The notes: a model not told the origin generated them from the letters alone. A stretch of DNA of 64,000 nucleotides from Rudanella lutea DSM 19387 (GCF_000383955.1 NZ_KB913013.1:725694-789693); one strand, 5' to 3'; shown: positions 43,903-52,722, counted from the first letter of the stretch. Translations and numbers: made by a program.

Positions 43903-43911
43903 TTGAAAACT

Positions 43912-44769
43912 ATGGAAATACAACAACTCGAACACGTCGCTACTGCCGTTCGGCGCGACATTGTACGGATGGTGAATGCGGTTAACTCCGGCCACCCCGG
44001 CGGCTCATTAGGCTGCACCGATTTTATGGTTGCCCTCTACTTTGAGGTAATGAACCTGAAAACCGACGATGGTGGGCAGGTAGTATTCGATATGGACGCC
44101 CGGGACGAAGACATTTTCTTCCTGTCGAACGGTCATATTTCTCCGCTGTTTTACTCCGTACTGGCACGCCGGGGCTACTTCCCGATTTCGGAACTGAGCA
44201 CGTTCCGGAAGTTGGATAGCCGCCTGCAGGGCCACCCCACTACGGCCGAACACCTGCCGGGCGTACGCATCGCGTCGGGTTCGTTGGGACAGGGCCTGTC
44301 GGTAGCCTGCGGGGCCGCTTTTGCCAAAAAGCTCAACGGAGACCCCAACCACGTGTACGTACTCATGGGCGATGGGGAGCAGCAGGAAGGTCAGGTTTGG
44401 GAAGGCGCCATGTTTGCCCCTCACCACAAACTGGGCAACCTGACGGCCGTTATCGACCTCAACGGGCAGCAGATCGACGGCCCCACCTCACTGGTGATGA
44501 ACAACCGCGACCTGGGGGCTAAGTACGAAGCCTTCGGCTGGCACGTAGAGCACATGGAGGGCAACAACATGGCCGAGGTAGTAGCAAAACTGAAAGAAGC
44601 GCGCCAGAATCCCGATGTACCGACCCTCATTCTGATGCATACCGAAATGGGCTACGGCGTCGATTACATGATGGGCAGCCACAAATGGCACGGCGTAGCT
44701 CCCAATGCCGAGCAACTTGCTACGGCCCTTAATCAGTTGCCGCTCACGGCGGGTATGTCGGACTATTGA
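43912..44769 (+). CDS. Transketolase, N-terminal subunit
   Basis: 285 residues from ATG 43912. VNSGHPGGSLGCTDFM, the ThDP motif GDGEQQEGQVWEGA and PTLILMHTEMGYGVD are those of the N-terminal half of transketolase. In Bacteroidota the enzyme is often encoded as two genes; the second follows 13 bp later. It moves two-carbon units in the pentose phosphate path. Confidence 0.95.
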   Translation: MEIQQLEHVATAVRRDIVRMVNAVNSGHPGGSLGCTDFMVALYFEVMNLKTDDGGQVVFDMDARDEDIFFLSNGHISPLFYSVLARRGYFPISELSTFRKLDSRLQGHPTTAEHLPGVRIASGSLGQGLSVACGAAFAKKLNGDPNHVYVLMGDGEQQEGQVWEGAMFAPHHKLGNLTAVIDLNGQQIDGPTSLVMNNRDLGAKYEAFGWHVEHMEGNNMAEVVAKLKEARQNPDVPTLILMHTEMGYGVDYMMGSHKWHGVAPNAEQLATALNQLPLTAGMSDY

Positions 44770-44782
44770 TCAGAAAACAATC

Positions 44783-45736
44783 ATGAAAAAATACGAATAC
44801 ACCGAGAAGAAAGACACCCGTTCGGGCTTCGGCGCGGGCATTTATGAGCTGGGCAAAACGAACCCCAATGTGGTAGCCCTCACGGCTGATTTGGCGGGCT
44901 CGCTCAAGCTCGAAAACTTTATCAAAGATTTTCCGGACCGGTACATTCAGTGCGGTATTGCCGAGGCCAACATGATTGGCGTTTCGGCAGGCCTGACCAT
45001 TGGCGGTAAAATTCCGTTTGCCACCACGTTTGCCAACTTCGCTACGGGCCGCGTGTACGATCAGATTCGGCAGTCGGTGTGCTATTCCAACAAGAACGTT
45101 AAAATCTGTGCTTCACACGCCGGCCTGACCCTGGGGGAAGACGGAGCCACGCACCAGATTCTGGAAGACCTGGGCATGATGAAAATGTTGCCCAACATGA
45201 CCGTCATCAACCCATGCGACTTTAACCAGACCAAAGCGGCTACCATCGCCATTGCCGAGCACGAAGGGCCGGTTTACCTGCGTTTCGGACGGCCGGTTGT
45301 GCCTATCTTTACCCCGACCGATCAGAAGTTTGTGATCGGGAAAGCATGGCACGTGAACGAAGGTACGGCTGTTTCGATTTTCGCAACGGGCCACTTGGTA
45401 TGGGAAGCTATCAAAGCGGGCGAAATGCTGGCCGAAGAAGGTATTGAAGCCGACATCATTAACATTCACACGATTAAACCCCTCGATGAGCAGGCCATTC
45501 TCGAATCGGTGAAGAAAACGGGGTGCGCCGTATCGGCCGAAGAGCACATGCTTAACGGCGGTTTGGGTGACAGCGTGGCACAGGTACTGGCACGTAACCT
45601 CCCGGCCCCACTCGAAATGATCGGCGTACACGATACCTTTGGCGAAAGCGGCACGCCCGATCAGCTGATGATTAAGTACGGCCTCACGGCAGACAAAATT
45701 GTGGAAGCTGCCAAAAAGGCGATGGCAAGAAAATGA
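44783..45736 (+). CDS. Transketolase, C-terminal subunit
   Basis: 317 residues from ATG 44783. CGIAEANMIGVSAGLTIGG, TFANFATGRVYDQIRQSVCY and LGLEDLGMMKM-like stretches (QILEDLGMMKML) show the pyrimidine-binding domain with its catalytic Glu (AEAN), followed by the C-terminal transketolase domain (INIHTIKPLDEQ, GLTLGEDGATHQ). Partner of the upstream gene. Its stop is followed at once by repeat B4. Confidence 0.95.
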   Translation: MKKYEYTEKKDTRSGFGAGIYELGKTNPNVVALTADLAGSLKLENFIKDFPDRYIQCGIAEANMIGVSAGLTIGGKIPFATTFANFATGRVYDQIRQSVCYSNKNVKICASHAGLTLGEDGATHQILEDLGMMKMLPNMTVINPCDFNQTKAATIAIAEHEGPVYLRFGRPVVPIFTPTDQKFVIGKAWHVNEGTAVSIFATGHLVWEAIKAGEMLAEEGIEADIINIHTIKPLDEQAILESVKKTGCAVSAEEHMLNGGLGDSVAQVLARNLPAPLEMIGVHDTFGESGTPDQLMIKYGLTADKIVEAAKKAMARK

Positions 45737-45825
45737 GTTTACAGTTTACGGTTTAGAGTTTACAGTGTGCTGGCGCATATTAACCGCTTCGCGCAACTGT
45801 AAACTTTAAACCGTAAACTGCAAAC
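45737..45825. repeat. Heptamer palindrome B4 with 31-base core
   Basis: 32-base arms (45737-45768; 45794-45825) match at 28 of 32 positions. The core GCTGGCGCATATTAACCGCT plus TCGCGCAACTG (45769-45799) equals the B2 core at 24 of 31 positions. It begins on the base after the transketolase stop and ends 10 bp before the next ATG. Confidence 0.9.
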
Positions 45826-45835
45826 TAACCTCCCT

Positions 45836-46396
45836 ATGACTGACCAGGAACTGTTAGAAAAATTTCGCGACCCGTCGAGCCGGAATTATGCCTTTAACCT
45901 GATGGTGCGGAAGTACCAGCAGAAAATCTATTGGCATATCCGGAAGATGGTGATTGACCATGATGATGCCAACGACCTCACGCAGGAAACGTTCATCAAA
46001 GTGTGGTCGAGTCTGGAACAGTTTCGGGGTGATAGTCAGTTGTATACGTGGATTTACCGCATTGCCACAAACGAATGTTTGAATTTTCTGAATAAAAAAC
46101 GTCGTCGCTTTTTCCTGCCTATCGGTGATGTGGAGGGCGAACTGATGGAGAAACTGGAAGAGAATTCGGATTACACCACCTCCGGGGGCGATATCAGTGG
46201 CGATGAGGTTCAGTTGAAACTTCAGAAAGCTTTATTAAAATTGCCTGATAAACAGCGGCTCGTGTTTAACATGAAGTACTTCGATGACATGAAATACGAG
46301 GACATTGCTGCCATCACGGGTACATCGGTGGGGGCTCTGAAAGCTTCGTATCACCTGGCCGTGAAGAAAATTGAGGATTTTCTAAATAATGATTAA
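45836..46396 (+). CDS. ECF-family sigma-70 factor
   Basis: 186 residues. Region 2 (FNLMVRKYQQKIYWHIRKMV, DLTQETFIKVWSSLEQF, YTWIYRIATNECLNFL) and region 4 (LPDKQRLVFNMKYFDDMKYE, GTSVGALKASYHLAVKK) are complete. Such sigmas commonly respond to envelope stress. The two genes after it (membrane and Spy-like) on the same strand suggest an envelope-stress regulon. It is preceded by repeat B4. Confidence 0.95.
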   Translation: MTDQELLEKFRDPSSRNYAFNLMVRKYQQKIYWHIRKMVIDHDDANDLTQETFIKVWSSLEQFRGDSQLYTWIYRIATNECLNFLNKKRRRFFLPIGDVEGELMEKLEENSDYTTSGGDISGDEVQLKLQKALLKLPDKQRLVFNMKYFDDMKYEDIAAITGTSVGALKASYHLAVKKIEDFLNND

Positions 46397-46449
46397 ACCC
46401 CTGCCGTGCCTGTCTGTCCAATACGTGAAATATCGGTCCATAACACGCT

Positions 46450-46929
46450 ATGAATGAGAAACGATACATACGGCTCGATGAACTCGATGCGGGACATCCG
46501 CTCCGAAAGCACCCGTTTGAGGCTACCAACCTCGGCGTGCCCGACGGCTACTTTGATGCCCTCCCGCACCAGATTCAGGAACGGGTCGTGACGAAACAGC
46601 ACGGCTGGTCGATCAACTGGTCGTGGCAACGGTCGGTGGCTTCATTGGCGGGTGCTGGTCTGGTAGCGGCTTTGGTTTGGGTGACCTGGCCCGCCCGGCA
46701 AGACTCCCTCGGTCAGGAGAGCCTCGCCGACGTCAGCAATACCGCTATCACGAATTACCTCGACGAGCAGGGCGTTAGCTCCATGGATCTGGCGGATTAC
46801 ACGCCAATTCAGCAATCGTTTGAGCCAGAAGCCATCGAAACCCAGCTTCAGGACGTAAACCCGGAAGTGATTCAGCAAGAGATTGACCTCGACGTGGTAG
46901 CTGAAGACATGGCAAACGCAAACTCGTAA
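46450..46929 (+). CDS. Probable membrane partner of the ECF sigma factor
   Basis: 159 residues with one transmembrane segment (SVASLAGAGLVAALVWVTW, about 59-77), a cytoplasmic N-terminal part and an acidic, Gln-rich periplasmic tail. No zinc HxxxCxxC motif. Its place directly after the sigma gene is typical of anti-sigma factors, but I do not recognise the family. Likely co-transcribed with the neighbours. Confidence 0.6.
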   Translation: MNEKRYIRLDELDAGHPLRKHPFEATNLGVPDGYFDALPHQIQERVVTKQHGWSINWSWQRSVASLAGAGLVAALVWVTWPARQDSLGQESLADVSNTAITNYLDEQGVSSMDLADYTPIQQSFEPEAIETQLQDVNPEVIQQEIDLDVVAEDMANANS

Positions 46930-46954
46930 ATGATTTTATAAATACACCTGAGAT

Positions 46955-47386
46955 ATGAAACAAGTAGTAATGGGCTGGCTGATGATGATGACATTGTTAC
47001 CAGCGGTCAGCACCGTCCAGGCCCAGGACGATGGACGACAGAAAATTGAGTCAGCGAAGATTGGCCATATTACCAACCGCATTAACCTGACACCCGAGCA
47101 GGCTCCGCAGTTCTGGCCGATTTACAACGAATACAGCGCCCGGAAGCGGGAGCTGAACCAGAAAGTCCGGCAGCTGAACACCCGGTCGGTGCAGCAGGGT
47201 CTGTCGGAGCAGGATGTCCTGAATAACCTGCGAGAGAGTAACAACGCCAAGCAAAAAATTGCAGACCTCGATCAGGAGTACATGCCGCGTTTTCTGAAAG
47301 TGATTTCACCGGCTCAACTGGCTGAGCTTCAAAACGCCGAACGGTCGTTTAACCAGATGTTGCTGAAGCGGCTTAACAAAGACTAA
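46955..47386 (+). CDS. Spy/CpxP-like periplasmic protein
   Basis: 143 residues with signal peptide (VVMGWLMMMTLLPAVSTVQAQ). The mature part is helical with NLTPEQAPQFWPIYNEYSARKRELN, the LTxxQ pattern of Spy/CpxP. These bind unfolded proteins in the periplasm or adjust envelope stress sensors. Last gene of the sigma unit. Confidence 0.8.
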   Translation: MKQVVMGWLMMMTLLPAVSTVQAQDDGRQKIESAKIGHITNRINLTPEQAPQFWPIYNEYSARKRELNQKVRQLNTRSVQQGLSEQDVLNNLRESNNAKQKIADLDQEYMPRFLKVISPAQLAELQNAERSFNQMLLKRLNKD

Positions 47387-47517
47387 ACGTTCTGACGGAT
47401 TCAATTCGTCTTTCTTTGAAAAAAATTATCATCTGGCAAAATCTGCCCAACACTCTTTTCCGTAAGTACTTCTGATCACGACCCGGAATCGTTGGATCAA
47501 GACTATGGAAAGAGAGC

Positions 47518-47552
47518 AAAAATCCCGGCCCCTCTTGCGGCCGGGATTTTTT
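47518..47552. terminator. Bidirectional terminator after the Spy-like gene
   Basis: AATCCCGGCC pairs with GGCCGGGATT over an eight-base loop, with A- and T-runs outside, between convergent genes. Confidence 0.92.
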
Positions 47553-47577
47553 ATTTGTCCAGATGGGTTTATTCGGA

Positions 47578-48570
47578 TTAATACCGCTCCACCTTAAAGC
47601 GGGAGATACCACCGTTGAAAACAATGTTGATTTTCTTGGCAGCGCTATCGTAGTTCGAGGTTTGCATCAGCCGGTCGCTGACCTCCACAAACCCATCGAG
47701 CTGATTCACGTTTAGTCCGCCCTGCTTCTCAACCCGGCAACCCACGCCCTCGGGTACACGGACCACCACCGATGCGACACCCGCCGATAGATCGACCGAA
47801 GTCAGGTCGGCACGGTCGCCCAGTTTCAGCTCCACATCGGCAGCCCCGGCCTGCACTTTCAGATTTTTTACACTAAACGCACTCAGGTCGAAATCACCTT
47901 CGCCCGCGCCCAGGGCCAGGTCCATGGTCCACTGCGGGCGGCTGTTTAGCTTCACTTCAACCCGGTTGGCCAGTTTACCTTCTTTCAATTCGGCTTTGCC
48001 TTCGTTGGGTTTCAGTTCGATAGTCGGGATTCGGGTGGTAGGGTCACGCTCCACGAGCATTTTGTAGGTGCCAACCGTTTGCCGGGCCTCGGCTTCGATC
48101 AGATTACTCGTCGTTTCCTCAATGGAAAACTGCCCGGCTCCCCCGCCAAATTTCAGCACAGCCTCGGGTGTTTCGCCATCCATCGACTCCACAAAGTTGG
48201 CAACGCTCGTTTCGCGCTCATCGTCCTCATCAGAGTCGGTATTGATATCAGCATCGGCTTGCTCATCCTCGTGGTTGTCGTGGTCACGATGGCGGTACTC
48301 CCACCGGTTCTCGTCTTCGTTCCAGTGCCGGTTGCGGCCCACAAAACTAAACAGGGCAACAGGCAAGGCTACGGCCAGCAATACCGTAGAGACGACAGCC
48401 GCCTGATTGCCACGCCGTTCCAGAATCATGTTAATGCCCGCCAGGATGAGCAAAAGGGGCCAGAGATTGCGGATCGTTTCCCAGTCGATAGCGAGCCAGC
48501 CTAGGTTACGCCCCAGAAACAGCAGGCCAATCGTGATGAAGAAAATACCCCAGAAAAGTCCTCGGTTCAT
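47578..48570 (-). CDS. LiaF-like (DUF5668/toastrack) membrane protein
   Basis: 330 residues from the second ATG (another lies five codons upstream). Two N-terminal hydrophobic segments pairs (LFWGIFFITIGLLFLGRNLGW; IRNLWPLLLILAGINMILE) and a third (VVSTVLLAVALPVALFSFVG) precede an acidic linker of Asp/Glu/His (about 105-140), then a beta-rich C-terminal toastrack-like domain. LiaF/PspC families sense envelope stress. Lies downstream of PspC on the same strand. Confidence 0.8.
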   Translation of the reverse strand: MNRGLFWGIFFITIGLLFLGRNLGWLAIDWETIRNLWPLLLILAGINMILERRGNQAAVVSTVLLAVALPVALFSFVGRNRHWNEDENRWEYRHRDHDNHEDEQADADINTDSDEDDERETSVANFVESMDGETPEAVLKFGGGAGQFSIEETTSNLIEAEARQTVGTYKMLVERDPTTRIPTIELKPNEGKAELKEGKLANRVEVKLNSRPQWTMDLALGAGEGDFDLSAFSVKNLKVQAGAADVELKLGDRADLTSVDLSAGVASVVVRVPEGVGCRVEKQGGLNVNQLDGFVEVSDRLMQTSNYDSAAKKINIVFNGGISRFKVERY

Positions 48571-48593
48571 AGTTGAAGGGGACATTAAACAGA

Positions 48594-48647
48594 CGGACGT
48601 TAGCCTGTCGACGTATCCGTCAGATACGGTCGGTTGGCTAACGTCCG
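48594..48647 (-). other. Two-tier hairpin between pspC and the LiaF-like gene
   Basis: CGGACGTTAGCC (48594-48605) pairs with GGCTAACGTCCG (48636-48647); inside, CGTATC pairs with GATACG (48612-48617/48623-48628). No T-run. It could modulate read-through from pspC to the LiaF-like gene. Confidence 0.6.
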
Positions 48648-48661
48648 GTGCTCAACGTCAT

Positions 48662-49141
48662 TTAGGATGGATTGTTGGTGTTATACGGATCGTTGTTCCG
48701 GTTGAATGGGTCGTTCCGATTCGAGATCCGGTCTTTAAACAGTAACCAGACCCCGACGGCAATGAGTACCAGCGGCCACAGATCGCCGAGGTCAATATCG
48801 AACCAGCGGTCGAGTAAGAACAGGACCCCTAAAACGATCAGGATAACGCCACCGATGAGGCTCCCCTGCGAGCGGTCGGGGTTACTTGGGTTGTACGGAT
48901 TCATGGTAGAAAAAGTTGGATTAGAATACAAAATTGGCTCCTGGAGTACCCCGAACCGGCGTTCGGGCAACACTACCCACAAGATAATATAAACGATGAC
49001 GGCCGGAAAATGGGGAATGAATAATCCGACCAGAAACAGCACCCGTACCAACGTCCGGTCGATGTTAAAGTAGCGGGCTATCCCAGCAGCCACCCCGCCT
49101 AACATGGCTTCATCGCGCAATCGTTCGAGTCGAGTTTCCAT
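48662..49141 (-). CDS. PspC-domain protein
   Basis: 159 residues. N-terminal PspC domain (RLRDEAMLGGVAAGIARYFNI; RVLFLVGLFIPHFPAVIVYI), followed by a second hydrophobic domain (GSLIGGVILIVLGVLFLL, WPLVLIAVGVWLLF) and an Asn-rich tail. PspC is a phage-shock regulator in other bacteria. It is the upstream partner of the LiaF-like gene. Confidence 0.9.
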   Translation of the reverse strand: METRLERLRDEAMLGGVAAGIARYFNIDRTLVRVLFLVGLFIPHFPAVIVYIILWVVLPERRFGVLQEPILYSNPTFSTMNPYNPSNPDRSQGSLIGGVILIVLGVLFLLDRWFDIDLGDLWPLVLIAVGVWLLFKDRISNRNDPFNRNNDPYNTNNPS

Positions 49142-49279
49142 TGTATTTGTTTGTTTTCGTGGTTGAAACTGATGTAAAAGTAGACCACGACTCGATTGCC
49201 AACAACGCGATTCGTAAGAGTGGATACGGGCTATGATGAATGCTTTATTTTACTGATAGTAGGTAATACATAGTACCTT

Positions 49280-49900
49280 CTAATCTATCTCCAGCGACTC
49301 CAGAATATCCATCAACTCGCCAAACTCGCGGCTTCCGGGTCGGTCTTCGGGGCCACCCGTGAGGGCAATACCTTTGATGGGCCACTGCGCCAAGCGGTTG
49401 TGCACCGTTTCGGCCGTGATACCAACGCCCAGCAGCACGGCGTGTCGGCTGGCCAACCGTCCGATGGCCAGGCTAATATCGTCGTCCAGGTGCAGCGGGG
49501 CACCACTCTCGAGCAAAATGTAATCGGCATCAACGGGATTGGAATCAATCAGGGCATCGAGTTGGTCGAGCGTGAGATCAACCAGGTTCAGACGAAGAAT
49601 GAGCGGCTTTCCCAGCAACGAAAGAGCAGGCAGCAAAGCGGGTTCATCCACCTGCAGCATATCGGGCGCATATGTTTCCAGACGCTCCCGAATACGCTCC
49701 TGATCGATCTCGGCCGTTTCGCCTACAATCTGAACACCGGCCAGCCAACCCCGAATTTCATTAAAGCGGGCGGGCTCCACATAATCGGGGGAGCTTTCGT
49801 CCATCGAGAATCCGAGCATATCAACGCCCATACCGGCACAGTAGCGGGCATCGCTGAGGTTGGTTACGTTAGAAATTTTTACAATTGTTTGTAAGGCCAT
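49280..49900 (-). CDS. TrpF-like (phosphoribosylanthranilate isomerase fold) protein without catalytic residues
   Basis: 206 residues from ATG 49900. The (beta/alpha)8 layout of TrpF is clear (TIVKISNVTNLSDARYCAGM; VDMLGFSMDESSPDYV), but the catalytic Cys of KxCG is Ser10 (KISN) and the Asp of the LLD motif reads Glu (ILLES). It cannot isomerise PRA by the known mechanism. It may be a relic or have a binding role. No trp gene is close. Confidence 0.7.
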   Translation of the reverse strand: MALQTIVKISNVTNLSDARYCAGMGVDMLGFSMDESSPDYVEPARFNEIRGWLAGVQIVGETAEIDQERIRERLETYAPDMLQVDEPALLPALSLLGKPLILRLNLVDLTLDQLDALIDSNPVDADYILLESGAPLHLDDDISLAIGRLASRHAVLLGVGITAETVHNRLAQWPIKGIALTGGPEDRPGSREFGELMDILESLEID

Positions 49901-50022
49901 GTGTACGTAGCGCGGCCGCCCGCGCGTCATGTTGAATCGAAATAGACCAGTTGGTCAAAGCTGGCGCGAAGTTACAAGTCAGTGGGCATTGTCGTACCCC
50001 ATACACGAAACGGCTGTTCAGG

Positions 50023-50051
50023 TTCGGACAAAAAGTGTACGCTTTCGGACA
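50023..50051 (+). promoter_or_regulatory. Possible enhancer site with TTCGGACA repeats
   Basis: TTCGGACA at 50023-50030 recurs at 50044-50051, 21 bases apart (two helical turns). CGGACA-N5-TGTACG is an imperfect palindrome. It is about 55-80 bp upstream of the sigma-54-like site, the usual distance for an NtrC-type activator. Confidence 0.45.
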
Positions 50052-50104
50052 ACACGCGCCCGCTTCGAGGGCTAAAGTGAGTCGAAAAGCGGCTTTACAA
50101 CGTT

Positions 50105-50120
50105 TGGCAAAGCATTTGTA
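50105..50120 (+). promoter_or_regulatory. Sigma-54-like promoter before the FtsX/MacB permease
   Basis: TGGCAAAGCATTTGTA keeps TGGCA, a GG-N10-G spacing and TTG, with A for C at -20 and GT for GC at -12. It ends 32 bp before the ATG. The match is partial. Confidence 0.45.
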
Positions 50121-50152
50121 CCTTCCGAGCCGTTGTAAACCTGTCCCCCGCT

Positions 50153-52591
50153 ATGTTTCGCAACTACCTGAAAATCGCCTTTCGTAACCTGATGAAACAT
50201 CGGGTCAGCACGCTGATCAATCTGTTTGGGCTCACCATTGGCGTTACAACCTGCCTGACCATTTACCTGATTGTCCGGCACGAACTGAGTTACGATACGT
50301 TTCACCCCGACCACGAGCGTATTTACCGGCTGGTGGGCGAAACCCAATTTGGAAATCCGCCCGAAAAACGCCCGGCCGGTTTTGTGCCAAATGCCGTACC
50401 GGAGGGCGTTCGTCAGGAGATTACCGGCATTGAAACGGTAGCTGCTTTCCACAATATTGAGTCCGATGTGCTTATCCCAAACGGCACGACCAAACCCCAA
50501 CGGTTTGAAGCGCGCAAACGCGGGATCGACCCCGCCGAAATCATCGTAACGGACCCTCAGTATTTCGACCTGTTTAGCTACCAATGGCTGGTCGGTAACC
50601 CCAAAACCGCCCTTAGTGAGCCTTTTTCACTTGTCTTATCGGTCCGAAAAGCCCGGAAATACTTCGGTGATCTGCCCCCACACCAATATTTAGGCAAACA
50701 GGTCATCTATTGGGATTCGTTGCGGGTGACCGTGTCGGGGGTTGTGCAAGACTGGGCCACGCCCACCGACCTCACATTTACGGATTTCATATCGTCGCGC
50801 ACCATTCGGGGCAGTAACCTCCTCAAAGGGTCGATCAATCTGGATCAGTGGGACGATATCTGGTCGTCGTCGCAGGCGTTTGTGAAGTTGCAACCGGGTG
50901 TAACCCCGGCCCAATTGTCGGGTGCTTTTTCCAAATTTGGCCGTCAGCACTACAAAGGCCCGTTTGTATTCACGCCTGCCCTTCAACCCTTAGCCGACCT
51001 GCATTTCAATGAAGCGTATAATGACAACTACGCGCGCAAGGCCCACCTCCCAACCTTGTACGGGCTTATGGGCGTTGCGTTGTTTATCCTGCTCATCGCG
51101 GCCATCAACTTCATAAACCTGAGCACAGCCCAGTGGATGAGCCGGGCGCAGGAGGTTGGCATTCGCAAAGTGCTCGGAAGCAGTCGAGGCTCACTCCTCA
51201 CGCAGTTTATGAGCGAAACGCTCGTGCTGACCCTTGGGGCCGTACTGCTCGCTCAACTGCTGGTGCAGCCCGTACTGACCGAATTTAAAGCGTTTATTCC
51301 GGGCGGTGTCCAATACGATGGCCTTACTCCGCAAACTGCGCTCTTTCTGCTTCTATTAACTGGGATTACGGCTCTGCTGGCTGGTTTGTATCCGTCGTGG
51401 GTGCTGGCGTCGTACCAACCCGCCCGCTCGCTCAAAGGACCCAAGGTACCCGCAGGCGGGCGTAACGGGTACTTCCGCAAAAGCCTCATTGTGTTTCAGT
51501 TTACAGTATCGCTGCTGTTCATCATCGGCACGTTGTTTATTGGCCGTCAGCTGGCGTTTATGCGCAACAAAGAACTGGGTTTCTCAACCGACGCAGTGGT
51601 ATCGCTGCACACTGCCCAACTGGGCAAAGCCGACATCCTGGCCGAAAAGCTCCGGCAGCTTACCGATGTCCAACTGGTCACGCGGGAGTGGTTTCCGCCC
51701 ATGGGTAGCAGCTACATGGTGGCTAATCTGAAATATCGGGGTAAAAAAACAGTGGAGATGGACGTTTCGATCAAGGCGGGCGACGAAAACTTTATTCCGT
51801 TGTACCAATTGCAACTGCTTGCTGGCCGCAATTATCTCCGAAGTGACTCGCTGCGGGAGATCGTCATCAACGAAACGTACGCCAAAGCACTTGGCTTCCA
51901 GAAACCCACCGACGCCGTCAGTCAGACCGTTGAACTCCAGGGACGCAGTTACCCGATTGTGGGCGTTGTGGCCGATTTTCACGAACAATCGCTGCACGAA
52001 AAAGTGGGGCCGGTATTTATCGGGTATATGCCCCGACAAGCCGGTAATGTAGGCGTGAAACTGGTGAGTAAAGGTAAATCTGCTCGGGAGGTACAGGCAA
52101 CGCTCACCGATATGGAGCGTGTGTGGCACACCGTTTATCCCGACCATGCCTTCAGCTATACGTTTCTCGACGATTCCATTGCGCAGCTTTACGAAAAAGA
52201 AGCCAAAACAGCTCAGCTCGTCAACATAGCCACGGTTATTGCTATCCTGATTTCGTGCATGGGCCTGTTTGGTCTGGCCATGTTCACGGCCGAGCAACGC
52301 ACCAAGGAGATAGGTGTCCGAAAAGTACTGGGGGCATCCGTTTTGAGCATCATGCGCCTACTCTCCACCGATTTTCTCAAGCTCGTGCTGGTAGCTCTGC
52401 TGGTGGCTTCGCCCCTGGCGTGGTATGCGACAACCCAGTGGCTGCAAGGGTTTGCGTACCGAATCTCGGTTGACTGGTGGGTTTTTGTGGCTGCCGGATT
52501 CATAGCCGCCGGGATTGCCTTGCTAACGGTTAGTTTTCAGAGCCTGAAAGCAGCCCTGCAAAACCCTGTTAACAGTCTGCGGAACGAGTAA
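50153..52591 (+). CDS. FtsX/MacB-family ABC transporter permease
   Basis: 812 residues with a MacB periplasmic core domain after the first helix (FRNLMKHRVSTLINLFGLTIG), two FtsX domains with helices near 300-350 (LYGLMGVALFILLIAAINFIN) and 690-800 (VNIATVIAILISCMGLFGLAM), and the EIGVRKVLGAS and EVGIRKVLGSS motifs in each. Bacteroidota carry many such genes, often for antimicrobial export or envelope sensing. No ATPase gene is adjacent. It stands alone with the putative sigma-54 promoter. Confidence 0.88.
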   Translation: MFRNYLKIAFRNLMKHRVSTLINLFGLTIGVTTCLTIYLIVRHELSYDTFHPDHERIYRLVGETQFGNPPEKRPAGFVPNAVPEGVRQEITGIETVAAFHNIESDVLIPNGTTKPQRFEARKRGIDPAEIIVTDPQYFDLFSYQWLVGNPKTALSEPFSLVLSVRKARKYFGDLPPHQYLGKQVIYWDSLRVTVSGVVQDWATPTDLTFTDFISSRTIRGSNLLKGSINLDQWDDIWSSSQAFVKLQPGVTPAQLSGAFSKFGRQHYKGPFVFTPALQPLADLHFNEAYNDNYARKAHLPTLYGLMGVALFILLIAAINFINLSTAQWMSRAQEVGIRKVLGSSRGSLLTQFMSETLVLTLGAVLLAQLLVQPVLTEFKAFIPGGVQYDGLTPQTALFLLLLTGITALLAGLYPSWVLASYQPARSLKGPKVPAGGRNGYFRKSLIVFQFTVSLLFIIGTLFIGRQLAFMRNKELGFSTDAVVSLHTAQLGKADILAEKLRQLTDVQLVTREWFPPMGSSYMVANLKYRGKKTVEMDVSIKAGDENFIPLYQLQLLAGRNYLRSDSLREIVINETYAKALGFQKPTDAVSQTVELQGRSYPIVGVVADFHEQSLHEKVGPVFIGYMPRQAGNVGVKLVSKGKSAREVQATLTDMERVWHTVYPDHAFSYTFLDDSIAQLYEKEAKTAQLVNIATVIAILISCMGLFGLAMFTAEQRTKEIGVRKVLGASVLSIMRLLSTDFLKLVLVALLVASPLAWYATTQWLQGFAYRISVDWWVFVAAGFIAAGIALLTVSFQSLKAALQNPVNSLRNE

Positions 52592-52624
52592 TCCCCGAGT
52601 CAATTCCACAAACGGAATACTAGT

Positions 52625-52722
52625 TAACGTGAATTATGCATAATGGCTGACGCAAGGGCCTTCGACAGCAACTACTTGTAGGACAGGGATTTTGCCGTGC
52701 GTATTATCCATAACTCACGTTA
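52625..52722. repeat. Heptamer palindrome D2 with a core like B2/B4
   Basis: 20-base arms (52625-52644; 52703-52722) match except at three positions. Between them is GGCTGACGCAAGGGCCTTCG (52645-52664), recalling the B2 core although the arms differ. Confidence 0.8.

Noticed and set aside
49280-49900. A tryptophan biosynthesis gene (trpF) with normal function
   Set aside because: Both catalytic residues are replaced and no trp genes are near.
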